A DNA stretch of 12,613 nucleotides from an uncultured Eubacteriales bacterium (GCA_934467435.1 CAKSLR010000036.1:1-12613), one strand, 5' to 3'; numbered from the stretch's first letter, positions 5,576 through 12,613 are shown. Notes: generated from the sequence alone by a model not told the origin. Program-made: numbers and translations.

Positions 5576-8500
5576 ATGGCAAGAGAATGGACCAAAGAAC
5601 AGCAGGCGGCAATCGATGAGCGGGATAAAACCCTGCTGGTCTCTGCTGCGGCGGGGTCGGGAAAGACCGCAACCCTGACCGAGCGGATCATCCGCACACT
5701 GACCGACCCAGCCGGGCGGGGGGATATTTCCCGCATGCTGGTGGTTACTTTTACCCGCTCCGCCGCGGCGGAGCTGCGGAACCGCCTTTCCCGCGCGCTG
5801 CGGGATGCCATGGCGGAAGGAAAGGGCGTGCGCCACCTTTCCCGCCAACTGATGCTGCTGCCGGGCGCCCGCATTTCCACCATTGACAGTTTTGCCGCGG
5901 AACTGGTACGCAAGAATGCGGTACGCCTCGGGCTTTCGCCCGCATTCCGCACCGCCGATCCGCCGGAGGCGCTGCTGTTGCGCCACAGCGTGATGAACCG
6001 CCTGATTGAAGATTGTTATGAGGGGTACGACGACGGCGACATCGGCATTTCCGGCGACGAGTTTTCGGCGCTGGTGGATTGTCTGACCGGAACCCGCGGC
6101 GACCGCAAACTCGGCGATCTTCTGCTATCCCTTTACCAAAGCACCCAGGGATTCGTCGGGCGGGAGCAACAGATTCTCTGCATGGCGGGTAAGATGCGCG
6201 AGGATGCGGAGAAAAACCTCCCGCCCGAGGAGACATTATGGGGGAAATACCTGCTTGCTGCCCTGCAGAGTGAAGGCGAGGGGTGGCAGGCGCGCCTCCG
6301 CCACGTGGCGGCGCGTGCCGCGGCGGACGAGGGCGCGGCGGCGTATCTGCCGGTGCTGGATGAGGACAGGGAGGACCTTGCGGCATTGCTTGCCGCCATT
6401 CCCCGTGGCTACGCGGCGGCAAGAGAGGCGCTCGGCACTTTCCGCAAATCCCGTCTGCCTGCCCTGCGGGGAGAGAAGAAAACGCCCGTTGCCGAGGAAG
6501 TTGCCGCCGAGCGGACGAAGTTTTTTGAAAAATTCCGCCGCCCGTGGCTCGAACACGATCTTGCTTATACCGCCGGGGAATGGCACGACCTGCTTCCCGC
6601 CCTGGCGGGGGTGGTGGGAACGGTGGGGGCGGTGCTCTCCGCTTTTTCTCGCCGGCTGACTGCCGAAAAGCGCCGCCGCAACCTATGTGAATTTGACGAC
6701 ATCACCCACGGGGCGCTCTGTCTGCTGGCAAACCAGGACGGGACTCCCACCCCGCTTGCCGCCGAAGTGGGCGCGGCATTTGATTATATTTATGTGGATG
6801 AGTACCAGGATGTCAATGAGGTGCAGCACCGCATTTTTGCCGCCATCGCCCGCGCGGGCGGTCGGTTCATGGTGGGGGATGTCAAGCAGAGCATTTATTC
6901 CTTCCGTGGCGCGCAGCCCGAGATTTTTGTCAATCTGCGCCGTTCGCTGCCGCCGCTTTCGGCGGCGGATGGAGAGAGCGCCGCGACCCTTTCGCTTTCC
7001 CGTAATTTCCGCTCGGCGCCGCCGATTCTCGATTTTGTCAATCTGGTGTACGGCGGGCTGATGCAGGCGGTGGGCGAGGGCATCGGCTATCAGCCCGAAG
7101 AAGATGCCCTGGTGGCGGGGCGGACGGAAACAGGCACCCCCTGCCGTGTGACGGTGGCGGTCTTTGAAAAAGAAAAAGACGGCGCCACCGCCAAAGCCCC
7201 GGAAGAGACGGAGGAAAAAGAGCCGGAGGAGGACGGGTGGGGCGAGGAAGTGCCCGACCGGGAGGCGCGTTATGTCGCTGACGAGATTGCGGCGCTGATC
7301 GGAACCAGAGGTGCGGACGGTAAGGTGATCCGCCCCTCGGATATTGCCATTCTCGTGCGCAAGGGCGGCGCCGGCAAACGCTTTGCCGCCGCCCTTGCCG
7401 CCCGCGGCATCCGCGCCGATCTGCCGAACCGCGAGGGGTTCTTTGTCAACCCCGAGGTGCAGCTTGCCATCTCCCTGCTCGGCGTGATTGATAATCCCCG
7501 CCGCGACGTTTATCTTGCGGGGCTTTTGCGTTCCCCGCTTTACGGGTTTTCGATGGACGATCTGCTCCGCATCCGCCGAGCGGCGGATGCGGACCCCGAC
7601 CACCGCAACGCCACGCTTTATGAGGCGCTTTGCCTCTATACGGAAAAAGACCCCGCGTTTTTTCGCGGGGTGCGGTTCCTGTCCGATCTGCGCCGTTTCC
7701 GCGCCATGGCGGAGGGGCAGCCGGTGGATCGCCTGATCCGGCGGCTTTACCGGGAAACGGGGCTTCTTTCGCTTTACGGCGGGGAGGGCGGCAAAAACGC
7801 CGCCGCGCAGCAGGGAAATCTGATGCTGCTTTACCATTATGCGCGGCAGTTTGAGGGGTCTTCTTTCCGGGGGCTGTATAACTTCCTTTCTTATGTCGAG
7901 GAGGCGATTGCGCGGGGCGGTGGCTTCGGCGCCGACCCGCACACGGTGAGCGAGGCGGCGGATGAAGTGCACATCATGACCATTCACCAGTCGAAGGGGT
8001 TAGAGTTCCCCATCTGCTTCCTTTCCGGTGCCGGCACGGGCATCAACCGGCAGGATCAGCGCGGGGCGCTGCTTTATGACCGCACGCTCGGCTGCGGGCT
8101 GAAACTGCGGGATGAGAGCGGCTTTGCCCTGATCCGCAACCCCGTGTATTACGCGGTCAGTCGCGCCATTGCCGCGCGGCAGTCCGAGGAGGAAATGCGC
8201 GTGCTCTACGTGGCGCTGACCCGCCCGCGGGAGCGGCTGTATGTGACCGCAACGGTAAGTGACCGGGAAAAACTGCTTGCCGAATGTGCGCGGCGGAGCG
8301 CCTTTTTCGGGGCTGCCGAGGCGTATGCCTGCCGCTCTCACATCGAAATGATTCTGTCGGTGACGGCGGGAAACGATTCTTTTGATCTCCTGCTGCCCGA
8401 GGGGGAGGCACCGATGGTTCCCCCCGCCGTGCAGGAGACGGCTGCCGCCGCCCCCGCCGAAACGACAGAGGAACTCTGCGATTTGCTCCGGGCACGGTTT

Positions 8501-9256
8501 TCCTTTGTTTATCCCGACCGGTATCTTGGCGATCTGCCGGGCAAACTCTCGGTCTCCCGCCTCTATCCCGCGGTGCTGGATGAGGGGGACGGGGAGATTG
8601 CCGCCACCCTTGCGCCCGAGGAAGAGCGGGAGGCAACGCTCCCCCGCTTCCTCGGCGGGGAGGAGGACAGCGCCGCCCGCGCCGGTACGGCGACCCACCT
8701 GTTTTTGCAGTTCTGCGATTTTGGGCTCCTGTTGCGGGACGGGGCGGAGAGGGAACTTGCCCGCCTGCGGGATGCGGGTTTTCTGACGGCGGAGGATGCC
8801 GCCCGCGTGCGCCTTCCGGAGATTGCCGCATTTGCCCGCTCACCGCTCCTTGCCGCCATGACGGAGGGGGAAAAACTGTACCGCGAGTTGCGTTTTCACG
8901 TCCGCCTGCCCGCCGAGCATTTTACCTCCGACCCCGCGCGGCAGGCGGCGCTGACGGGCAAGACCGTGCTGGTGCAGGGCGTGATGGATGCCGTGCTTCT
9001 GCGCCCGGACGGGCAAATCTGGCTGATCGATTATAAAACCGACCGCCTGCCGCGCGACCGCGCGGCGGCGGAGGCGAAACTGCGCGCGCGCCACACGGCG
9101 CAGCTTTCCTATTACGCAGCCGCCTGCCGGGAAATGTTCGGGCGCGTCCCCGATCGCGTGCTGCTCTACGCCCTGGCACTCGGCGATACGGTTTCGCTTT
9201 CGGTCTCTCTGCCGCCCCCGCAGCCGGAGGGGGCGCCCTTTTCCGACCTTGGCTGA
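5576..9256 (+). CDS. addA: ATP-dependent helicase/nuclease subunit A (AddA)
   Basis: AddA is the UvrD-type 3'-5' helicase and nuclease of AddAB, which resects double-strand breaks for RecA loading. The 1226-residue protein is full length. Helicase motifs: Q motif WTKEQQAAI (5-13), Walker A AAAGSGKT (24-31), motif Ia TFTRSAAAELRNR, Walker B DEYQD (408-412), motif III GDVKQSIYSFRG (434-445), motif IV SRNFRS (475-480), motif V TIHQSKGLEFP (802-812) and motif VI VALTRPRERL (878-887). The C-terminal RecB-type nuclease domain has H1041, D1138 in GVMDA and D1152, K1154 in DYKTD, so it looks active. An acidic, lysine-rich linker spans about 531-562. ATG 5576 follows AAAGGAG, 20 bases after truB. The usual addB neighbour is absent from this window. 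The operon ends in the terminator downstream. Confidence 0.96.
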   Translation: MAREWTKEQQAAIDERDKTLLVSAAAGSGKTATLTERIIRTLTDPAGRGDISRMLVVTFTRSAAAELRNRLSRALRDAMAEGKGVRHLSRQLMLLPGARISTIDSFAAELVRKNAVRLGLSPAFRTADPPEALLLRHSVMNRLIEDCYEGYDDGDIGISGDEFSALVDCLTGTRGDRKLGDLLLSLYQSTQGFVGREQQILCMAGKMREDAEKNLPPEETLWGKYLLAALQSEGEGWQARLRHVAARAAADEGAAAYLPVLDEDREDLAALLAAIPRGYAAAREALGTFRKSRLPALRGEKKTPVAEEVAAERTKFFEKFRRPWLEHDLAYTAGEWHDLLPALAGVVGTVGAVLSAFSRRLTAEKRRRNLCEFDDITHGALCLLANQDGTPTPLAAEVGAAFDYIYVDEYQDVNEVQHRIFAAIARAGGRFMVGDVKQSIYSFRGAQPEIFVNLRRSLPPLSAADGESAATLSLSRNFRSAPPILDFVNLVYGGLMQAVGEGIGYQPEEDALVAGRTETGTPCRVTVAVFEKEKDGATAKAPEETEEKEPEEDGWGEEVPDREARYVADEIAALIGTRGADGKVIRPSDIAILVRKGGAGKRFAAALAARGIRADLPNREGFFVNPEVQLAISLLGVIDNPRRDVYLAGLLRSPLYGFSMDDLLRIRRAADADPDHRNATLYEALCLYTEKDPAFFRGVRFLSDLRRFRAMAEGQPVDRLIRRLYRETGLLSLYGGEGGKNAAAQQGNLMLLYHYARQFEGSSFRGLYNFLSYVEEAIARGGGFGADPHTVSEAADEVHIMTIHQSKGLEFPICFLSGAGTGINRQDQRGALLYDRTLGCGLKLRDESGFALIRNPVYYAVSRAIAARQSEEEMRVLYVALTRPRERLYVTATVSDREKLLAECARRSAFFGAAEAYACRSHIEMILSVTAGNDSFDLLLPEGEAPMVPPAVQETAAAAPAETTEELCDLLRARFSFVYPDRYLGDLPGKLSVSRLYPAVLDEGDGEIAATLAPEEEREATLPRFLGGEEDSAARAGTATHLFLQFCDFGLLLRDGAERELARLRDAGFLTAEDAARVRLPEIAAFARSPLLAAMTEGEKLYRELRFHVRLPAEHFTSDPARQAALTGKTVLVQGVMDAVLLRPDGQIWLIDYKTDRLPRDRAAAEAKLRARHTAQLSYYAAACREMFGRVPDRVLLYALALGDTVSLSVSLPPPQPEGAPFSDLG
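7650..7671 (+). repeat. perfect 8-bp inverted repeat with T6 loop inside addA
   Basis: ACCCCGCG (7650-7657) and CGCGGGGT (7664-7671) flank TTTTTT. The element encodes residues DPAFFRG of AddA in frame. No T run follows it, so it is not an intrinsic terminator. It could form a stable mRNA hairpin, but it may simply reflect GC-rich codon use. Confidence 0.45.
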
Positions 9257-9321
9257 CCCTGTCATTCTCCCGTGGCAGCGTCCTCCGACAGAAGCCAGGC
9301 GGAAGGATTTTTCCAAAAAGA

Positions 9322-9349
9322 AAAGCGCCTTGCTGGGAGGCGCTTTTTC
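9322..9349. terminator. bidirectional intrinsic terminator between addA and the araC-type gene
   Basis: A 9-bp stem AAAGCGCCT/AGGCGCTTT (9322-9330 with 9338-9346) surrounds the loop TGCTGGG. On the plus strand it runs into TTCTTTT, and on the minus strand into TTTTCTTTTT, so it can stop transcription from both convergent genes. It is the only structure I see in the 96-base gap 9257-9352. Confidence 0.85.
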
Positions 9350-9352
9350 TTT

Positions 9353-10165
9353 TCAGGGTGTTTGCGGCGCGCCCTTGTCCCCGATGCGGAAATGGCGCGG
9401 GGAAAGCCCCGTGCGCCGTTTGAAAAAAACCGAAAAGGCAAAGGGGTCGGAGAAGCCGCACGCCGCGGCGACTTCCGCCACCGAAAGGGAAGAGCAGAGC
9501 AGCAGGCTGCGCGCGTGGTTTTCCCGCGCGGTGTCGATATATTCTTTCGGGGAAGTGCCGAAATGCTCACGGAACAACAGATAGAGGTAGGGTTGGGAGA
9601 TGCCGATTTTTTCACACAGCGCCCGCACGCTGAGTTCGCTGCGGAAGTGGTTGGCGTCAATATAGGTACGGGCAAACACCGCGTATTCCTCCCCCGCCGA
9701 GCGCCGCTCTTTCCTGCCGTATTCTTCATGCAGGGAAAAAAGCTCCATCGCGGCGGTGGCAGGGAACAGAGACGGCACATTGCGCTGCTCCGCGTACCGC
9801 TTTCGGATGCGGTCGGCAAGCGCCTGCACCTCCGAAACAAAAGGGTAGGAGAACACGCCGTTCCGGCCCGCCGGAATCAGGGGCAGGTATTCCGAAAACC
9901 CGTCCTCGGCAAAAATCACCCAGACAAACGACCAGGGGTTTTCGTCCGACGGGGCGTACCGGGCGTCCTGCCCGGGCAGAATGACAAAACCTTCCCCCGC
10001 GTGAACGGGGGTATCGTTATAGGTGCCGCTGCCGCGCAGGCAGTAGTGCAGAATCAGATCCTCCCGCCTGCCCGTGTGGCGCGTAATGCCGGGGTCGTCC
10101 GACCAGCCGATGGCACGGATCTTTTTCCCCACGCCGATATCCGCGGAATAATGTTCGTAACGCAT
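9353..10165 (-). CDS. AraC-family transcriptional regulator, probable activator of the divergent glycyl radical enzyme operon
   Basis: The 270-residue protein has the two-domain AraC layout. Residues about 15-140 form a cupin-like ligand-binding domain: REDLILHYCLRGSGTY, then HAGEGFVILPGQDARYAPSD, then PWSFVWVIF, the pattern of AraC_binding domains. Residues about 160-260 form the double helix-turn-helix: ELSVRALCEKIGISQPYLYL with FREHFGTSPKEYI, and SVAEVAAACGFSDPFAFSVF with FKRRTGLSPRHFR, the canonical second HTH and signature. It should bind DNA as an activator in response to a small ligand, often a sugar or related metabolite, which cannot be named here. ATG 10165 follows AGGAGA. It is transcribed away from the glycyl radical enzyme gene across a 122-base gap, the classic arrangement for a local regulator. 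Confidence 0.92.
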   Translation of the reverse strand: MRYEHYSADIGVGKKIRAIGWSDDPGITRHTGRREDLILHYCLRGSGTYNDTPVHAGEGFVILPGQDARYAPSDENPWSFVWVIFAEDGFSEYLPLIPAGRNGVFSYPFVSEVQALADRIRKRYAEQRNVPSLFPATAAMELFSLHEEYGRKERRSAGEEYAVFARTYIDANHFRSELSVRALCEKIGISQPYLYLLFREHFGTSPKEYIDTARENHARSLLLCSSLSVAEVAAACGFSDPFAFSVFFKRRTGLSPRHFRIGDKGAPQTP

Positions 10166-10180
10166 GAAAGACCGTCTCCT

Positions 10181-10214
10181 TTTGTTATGATTTTACCATG
10201 TTTTTTGTTGATTT
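10181..10214. promoter_or_regulatory. candidate AraC-type operator (direct repeat) in the divergent promoter region
   Basis: TTTGTTATGATTTT (10181-10194) and TTTGTTGATTT (10204-10214) are imperfect direct repeats, and their GATTT cores are exactly 21 bases apart, two helical turns. AraC-type proteins commonly bind such half-sites next to the -35 of the target promoter. The second half-site ends just before the weak -35 position of the glycyl radical enzyme promoter. The sequence is AT-rich, so chance similarity is a real alternative. Confidence 0.35.
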
Positions 10215-10219
10215 GTCAA
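10190..10219 (-). promoter_or_regulatory. sigma-A promoter for the araC-type gene
   Basis: Read on the minus strand: -35 TTGACA (10219-10214), 18-base spacer ending in TGG, -10 TAAAAT (10195-10190). It is a strong, extended -10 type promoter 24 bases before the start codon. Its -35 overlaps the candidate AraC half-site, which would allow autoregulation. Confidence 0.78.
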
Positions 10220-10239
10220 TAGGAATTTCTTCTGCCGTA

Positions 10240-10248
10240 TGCTAGAAT
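10240..10248 (+). promoter_or_regulatory. extended -10 promoter with poor -35 for the glycyl radical enzyme operon
   Basis: The extended -10 is TGCTAGAAT, with TAGAAT at 10243-10248. At the expected -35 position (about 10220-10225) the sequence is TAGGAA, a poor match, while TTGTCA at 10213-10218 is too far away at 24 bases. A good extended -10 without a -35 is what an activator-dependent promoter looks like and fits control by the divergent AraC protein. Confidence 0.55.
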
Positions 10249-10287
10249 GAAGAAAAAACGGGAGAGCACCCGGAATCGGAGGTCAGC

Positions 10288-12300
10288 ATGGAAGCAGAGA
10301 AATGGCGGGAGAAATTTCTCGCCCTCGGGGAGATTTACGCGGCGGCGCTTTTTGAAACGCCAGAGAAGGGAATGTTTTACCGGAACGCGCTGGCGTACCG
10401 GCGGTATCTTGAAAACCGCCCGCCCCTGCCGTATGCCGGCGGGCGGCTGTACCCCGGCGGGTACCTCGCCCGCCCTTATGCGGTTTACCCGTGGTATATG
10501 GGGGTGGGGCTGGATGAAAACGGTCTGAACCGAAAAGAAGCCGGGCTGGCGGAAGCCTTTCGGCAAACGCCGTTCTTTGCCTATCACTCGCACGTGTATT
10601 TTGAAAACACCGTGGCGGGCAATATGTGGACGCATTCCATGCCCGCCTACGAGCGTGTGCTGCGGGAGGGGCTTGACGGCTACGCCGCGCGGGTGGAACG
10701 GATGAAGGAGCCCGAGTTGCGGGAGGGGCTTTGCGAACTGCTTGCGGGCATCCGCGCATTTCTTGCGCGCAGTATCGCCTACCTGCGGGAAGGGGGGGCG
10801 GATGCACGCCTGATTGCGGCACTTTCCCGCGTGCCGATGCAGCCCGCACGGAATTTTTATGAGGCAATGGTCTGCTGGAACGTTCTTTTCTACCTTGACG
10901 GTTGCGATAACCCCGGCCCGCTGGCGGCGGGGGTGTACCCCTATTACGACAGCACGACACCGGGGGCGGAAGAAGAGGCAGAGGAACTGTTTTCCGAGTT
11001 CTTCGGCAACGTGGACGCAAACGACGGGTATTCGCTCGCCCTCGGCATGATGCCAACGCCGCTGGACGCGGCTGCCATCCGCGCCGTGCGCGGCAGGCGC
11101 CGCCCGATGGTGGAGTTGTTTGTCGATGAGAATACGGCGCCCGATGTGTGGCAGGCGGCGCTTTCTTCCCTCCTTGACGGCTCCGGGCAGCCCGCCATTT
11201 ACAACAAAACGCGCCTGCGGGACGGTCTTTTGCAGAAAATTCCGCAACTCACCCCCGAGGATGTGCTGCACTTCTGCGGCGGCGGCTGCACCGAAAGCAT
11301 GATTTCCGGCTGTTCCTGCGTCGGTTCGATCGACGCGGGCGTGCACCTGCCCCTTGCCTTTTCCCGCGCCATGAAAAAATATCTGCCCACGGCAAAGAGC
11401 TTTGAAGAATTTTATGAAAAAACGCTTTCCGATATGCGGGAGGTGACGATCAAGACCCTGCGTGAGGTCAGCGAGTCGCAGGAGGACCGGCGCGCACACG
11501 TGCACGTGCCCATGCGCACGCTGCTGGTGGACGACTGCATTGAAAAAGAGCGGGAATATTACGATGAAGGGGCGCGGTATTCGTGGAGCATCATCAACTT
11601 CGCTGGGCTTCCCAACGTGATTGACGATTTTATGGCGGTGAAGGAACTGGTGTTTGACGGGCATGAGATGAGCGGCGAGGAACTGCTGGCGCAACTGGAG
11701 CGCGAGGATCCCGCCTTCATGCACGCCCTGCGCACCGCCCATCGCCGTTTCGGGGTGGACGATGCGGAGGTCAACGCCTTTTCCCGCCGCTTCAGCGAGG
11801 AAGTGCTTTCGTTTGCCGATCTGGAAAAACCGGCGGTGGGGCTGCTGTTTTTGCCCTGTTCCATCCAGTTCCGCGCCTATGATCTGGTCGGAAAATGGGT
11901 GGGGGCAACGCCCGACGGGCGGTATGCGGAAGAACCGATTGCCGATTCGCTGACCGCGCTCTTTTCGCGGGACATCAAGGGGGCAACCGCCCTTTTTCGC
12001 AGCATTACCTCGCTGGCACTGGACCGCATGCTCGGCATCCCCGTGGTCAATTTCTCGGTTTCGCCCCATATCGGGGCGGATGTGCTGCGGGCGCTGATTG
12101 AGGGGTATCTTGCCCTCGGCGGCATTCAGATGCAGATTTCCTGCCTCTCGCGCGAGGTGCTGGAAAAGGCGATGGAACACCCCGATGAATACCGCAACCT
12201 GGTGGTGCGGGTCGGCGGCTATTCGGAATATTTTTACCGCCTGACCCCCGAGATCAAGCGCAAGGTGCTGGAACGCACCATTTACGGTGCGGGCGCATGA
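10288..12300 (+). CDS. glycyl radical enzyme (pyruvate formate-lyase/dehydratase superfamily), short form, substrate unknown
   Basis: Glycyl radical enzymes use a backbone glycyl radical and an active-site cysteine thiyl radical for anaerobic C-C, C-O, C-N or C-S bond chemistry. The radical motif VRVGGYSEYF lies near the C-terminus with radical glycine G644. The active-site loop is FCGGGCTES with C334 as radical cysteine and E336 in the base position of GCxE eliminases, which argues against true pyruvate formate-lyase (CC pair). The loop has C330, C342 and C344 as well. HSMPAYERVLREGLDG resembles the GHxxPxYxxxLxxG segment of the family. At 670 residues it is over 100 shorter than characterised dehydratases (about 785-850). 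The Cys-Gly distance (310) is near normal, so the loss is mainly N-terminal. ATG 10288 follows GGAGGT. The activase gene overlaps its stop. Substrate cannot be inferred. Confidence 0.9.
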   Translation: MEAEKWREKFLALGEIYAAALFETPEKGMFYRNALAYRRYLENRPPLPYAGGRLYPGGYLARPYAVYPWYMGVGLDENGLNRKEAGLAEAFRQTPFFAYHSHVYFENTVAGNMWTHSMPAYERVLREGLDGYAARVERMKEPELREGLCELLAGIRAFLARSIAYLREGGADARLIAALSRVPMQPARNFYEAMVCWNVLFYLDGCDNPGPLAAGVYPYYDSTTPGAEEEAEELFSEFFGNVDANDGYSLALGMMPTPLDAAAIRAVRGRRRPMVELFVDENTAPDVWQAALSSLLDGSGQPAIYNKTRLRDGLLQKIPQLTPEDVLHFCGGGCTESMISGCSCVGSIDAGVHLPLAFSRAMKKYLPTAKSFEEFYEKTLSDMREVTIKTLREVSESQEDRRAHVHVPMRTLLVDDCIEKEREYYDEGARYSWSIINFAGLPNVIDDFMAVKELVFDGHEMSGEELLAQLEREDPAFMHALRTAHRRFGVDDAEVNAFSRRFSEEVLSFADLEKPAVGLLFLPCSIQFRAYDLVGKWVGATPDGRYAEEPIADSLTALFSRDIKGATALFRSITSLALDRMLGIPVVNFSVSPHIGADVLRALIEGYLALGGIQMQISCLSREVLEKAMEHPDEYRNLVVRVGGYSEYFYRLTPEIKRKVLERTIYGAGA

Positions 12301-12613
12301 CGGGGCAGGTACTGAAGATCCAGCGCTTTTCGCTGGAGGACGGCGCAGGCATCCGTACCACGGTCTTTCTTAAGGGCTGCCCCATGCGCTGCCGATTTTG
12401 CCATAACCCCGAGTCGCAGTCTCTTTCCCCAGAAATCGCTACCGACTCGCTGCGTTGCGCCGGCTGCGGCAAATGCGTAGCGGCTTGCCCGCGCGGGGCT
12501 CGGGTCATGGACGGCGGCAAGGTGCGCACCGACCCCGCGCGCTGTGATCTTTGCACCGGACGCCCCGCTGCCTGTGCGGCGGTCTGCCCGGTGGAGGCAG
12601 TGGTACGCTACGG
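12297..12613 (+). CDS. glycyl radical enzyme activating protein (radical SAM), partial at right edge
   Basis: This is the N-terminal 105 residues of a radical SAM activase, which abstracts hydrogen from the partner's glycine using S-adenosylmethionine and a [4Fe-4S] cluster. The opening KIQRFSLEDGAGIRTTVFLK is the family signature. The CxxxCxxC cluster motif is C28, C32, C35 in GCPMRCRFCHNPES. A ferredoxin-like insert follows with CAGCGKCVAACP (C54, C57, C60, C64) and a second set at C83, C86, C93 and C97, so two auxiliary [4Fe-4S] clusters are likely, as in activases of dehydratase-type enzymes and unlike the short PflA. The ATG overlaps the upstream stop (ATGA), so translation is coupled and its partner is almost certainly the enzyme just upstream. 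The remaining sequence, about 200 residues in relatives, is outside the window. Confidence 0.95.
   Translation, partial: MTGQVLKIQRFSLEDGAGIRTTVFLKGCPMRCRFCHNPESQSLSPEIATDSLRCAGCGKCVAACPRGARVMDGGKVRTDPARCDLCTGRPAACAAVCPVEAVVRY

Noticed and set aside
4431..5672. 413-codon minus-strand open frame opposite truB
   Set aside because: TruB motifs on the plus strand are complete; the antisense translation has no coherent features.
6683..7987. 434-codon minus-strand open frame opposite addA
   Set aside because: It lies across intact AddA helicase motifs III-V and shows only arginine/alanine/histidine-rich shadow sequence.
9272..10222. 316-codon plus-strand open frame over the araC-type gene
   Set aside because: The minus strand here encodes an unmistakable AraC double HTH with promoter, Shine-Dalgarno and terminator. 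The plus frame has no recognisable domain and runs through the terminator hairpin and most of the araC promoter region.
10216..12180. 654-codon open frame on the minus strand opposite the glycyl radical enzyme gene
   Set aside because: Its translation is His/Arg/Pro-rich low-quality sequence with no family motif. It is a by-product of GC-rich codon use opposite a gene with clear catalytic motifs.
1..12300. Functional link between the DUF711 'PFL family' protein and the glycyl radical enzyme system
   Set aside because: They share a remote fold superfamily but lie about 9 kb apart in separate units with different promoters. DUF711 lacks a visible radical glycine motif, so nothing in the sequence supports a joint system.
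1..12613. CRISPR array, tRNA/rRNA genes, insertion sequences, attachment sites
   Set aside because: No regularly spaced repeats, transposase-like frames, terminal inverted repeats, or tRNA/rRNA signatures were seen on either strand.

Overview
The window is bacterial DNA of high G+C (by eye roughly 60-65%) with dense, mostly operonic genes, strong Shine-Dalgarno sites and sigma-A type promoters. AddA instead of RecBCD, a YwiB-like DUF1934 protein, the UPF0237/UPF0210 pair and clostridial-type MinD and MgsA relatives point to a Firmicute. A glycyl radical enzyme with its activase, which needs anoxia, suggests a strict anaerobe, most likely a high-GC member of the Clostridia. This placement is inference; no rRNA or tRNA gene is present.

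Layout. (1) Positions 1-1594, minus strand: a two-gene operon of a small ACT-domain protein (UPF0237) and a DUF711/UPF0210 'PFL family' protein that runs off the left edge. (2) 1790-3064, plus strand: a MinD-like P-loop protein and a methylglyoxal-synthase-like protein, both with disabled-looking catalytic sites, ending in a clear intrinsic terminator. (3) 3190-9256, plus strand: a tight DUF1934-holA-truB-addA operon that mixes replication, tRNA modification and recombination repair. (4) 9257-9352: an intergenic stretch with a bidirectional terminator between convergent genes. (5) 9353-10165, minus strand: an AraC-family regulator. (6) 10288-12613, plus strand and divergent from it: an unusually short (670 aa) glycyl radical enzyme translationally coupled to a radical SAM activase that is cut by the right edge.

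How the genes work together. Region 3 is housekeeping: HolA is the polymerase III clamp-loader delta subunit, TruB makes pseudouridine-55 in tRNA, and AddA is the helicase-nuclease of double-strand-break repair. Region 6 looks like a self-contained inducible catabolic module. The AraC protein senses a ligand and probably activates the glycyl radical enzyme operon through an extended -10 promoter with a poor -35, and the activase installs the glycyl radical. The substrate cannot be read from the sequence.

The two best candidates for something undescribed are this short glycyl radical enzyme system and the MinD-like/MgsA-like pair. In the pair, ligand-binding residues seem to persist while catalytic residues are gone. 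A third pattern is that all five promoters identified carry an extended -10 TG element.
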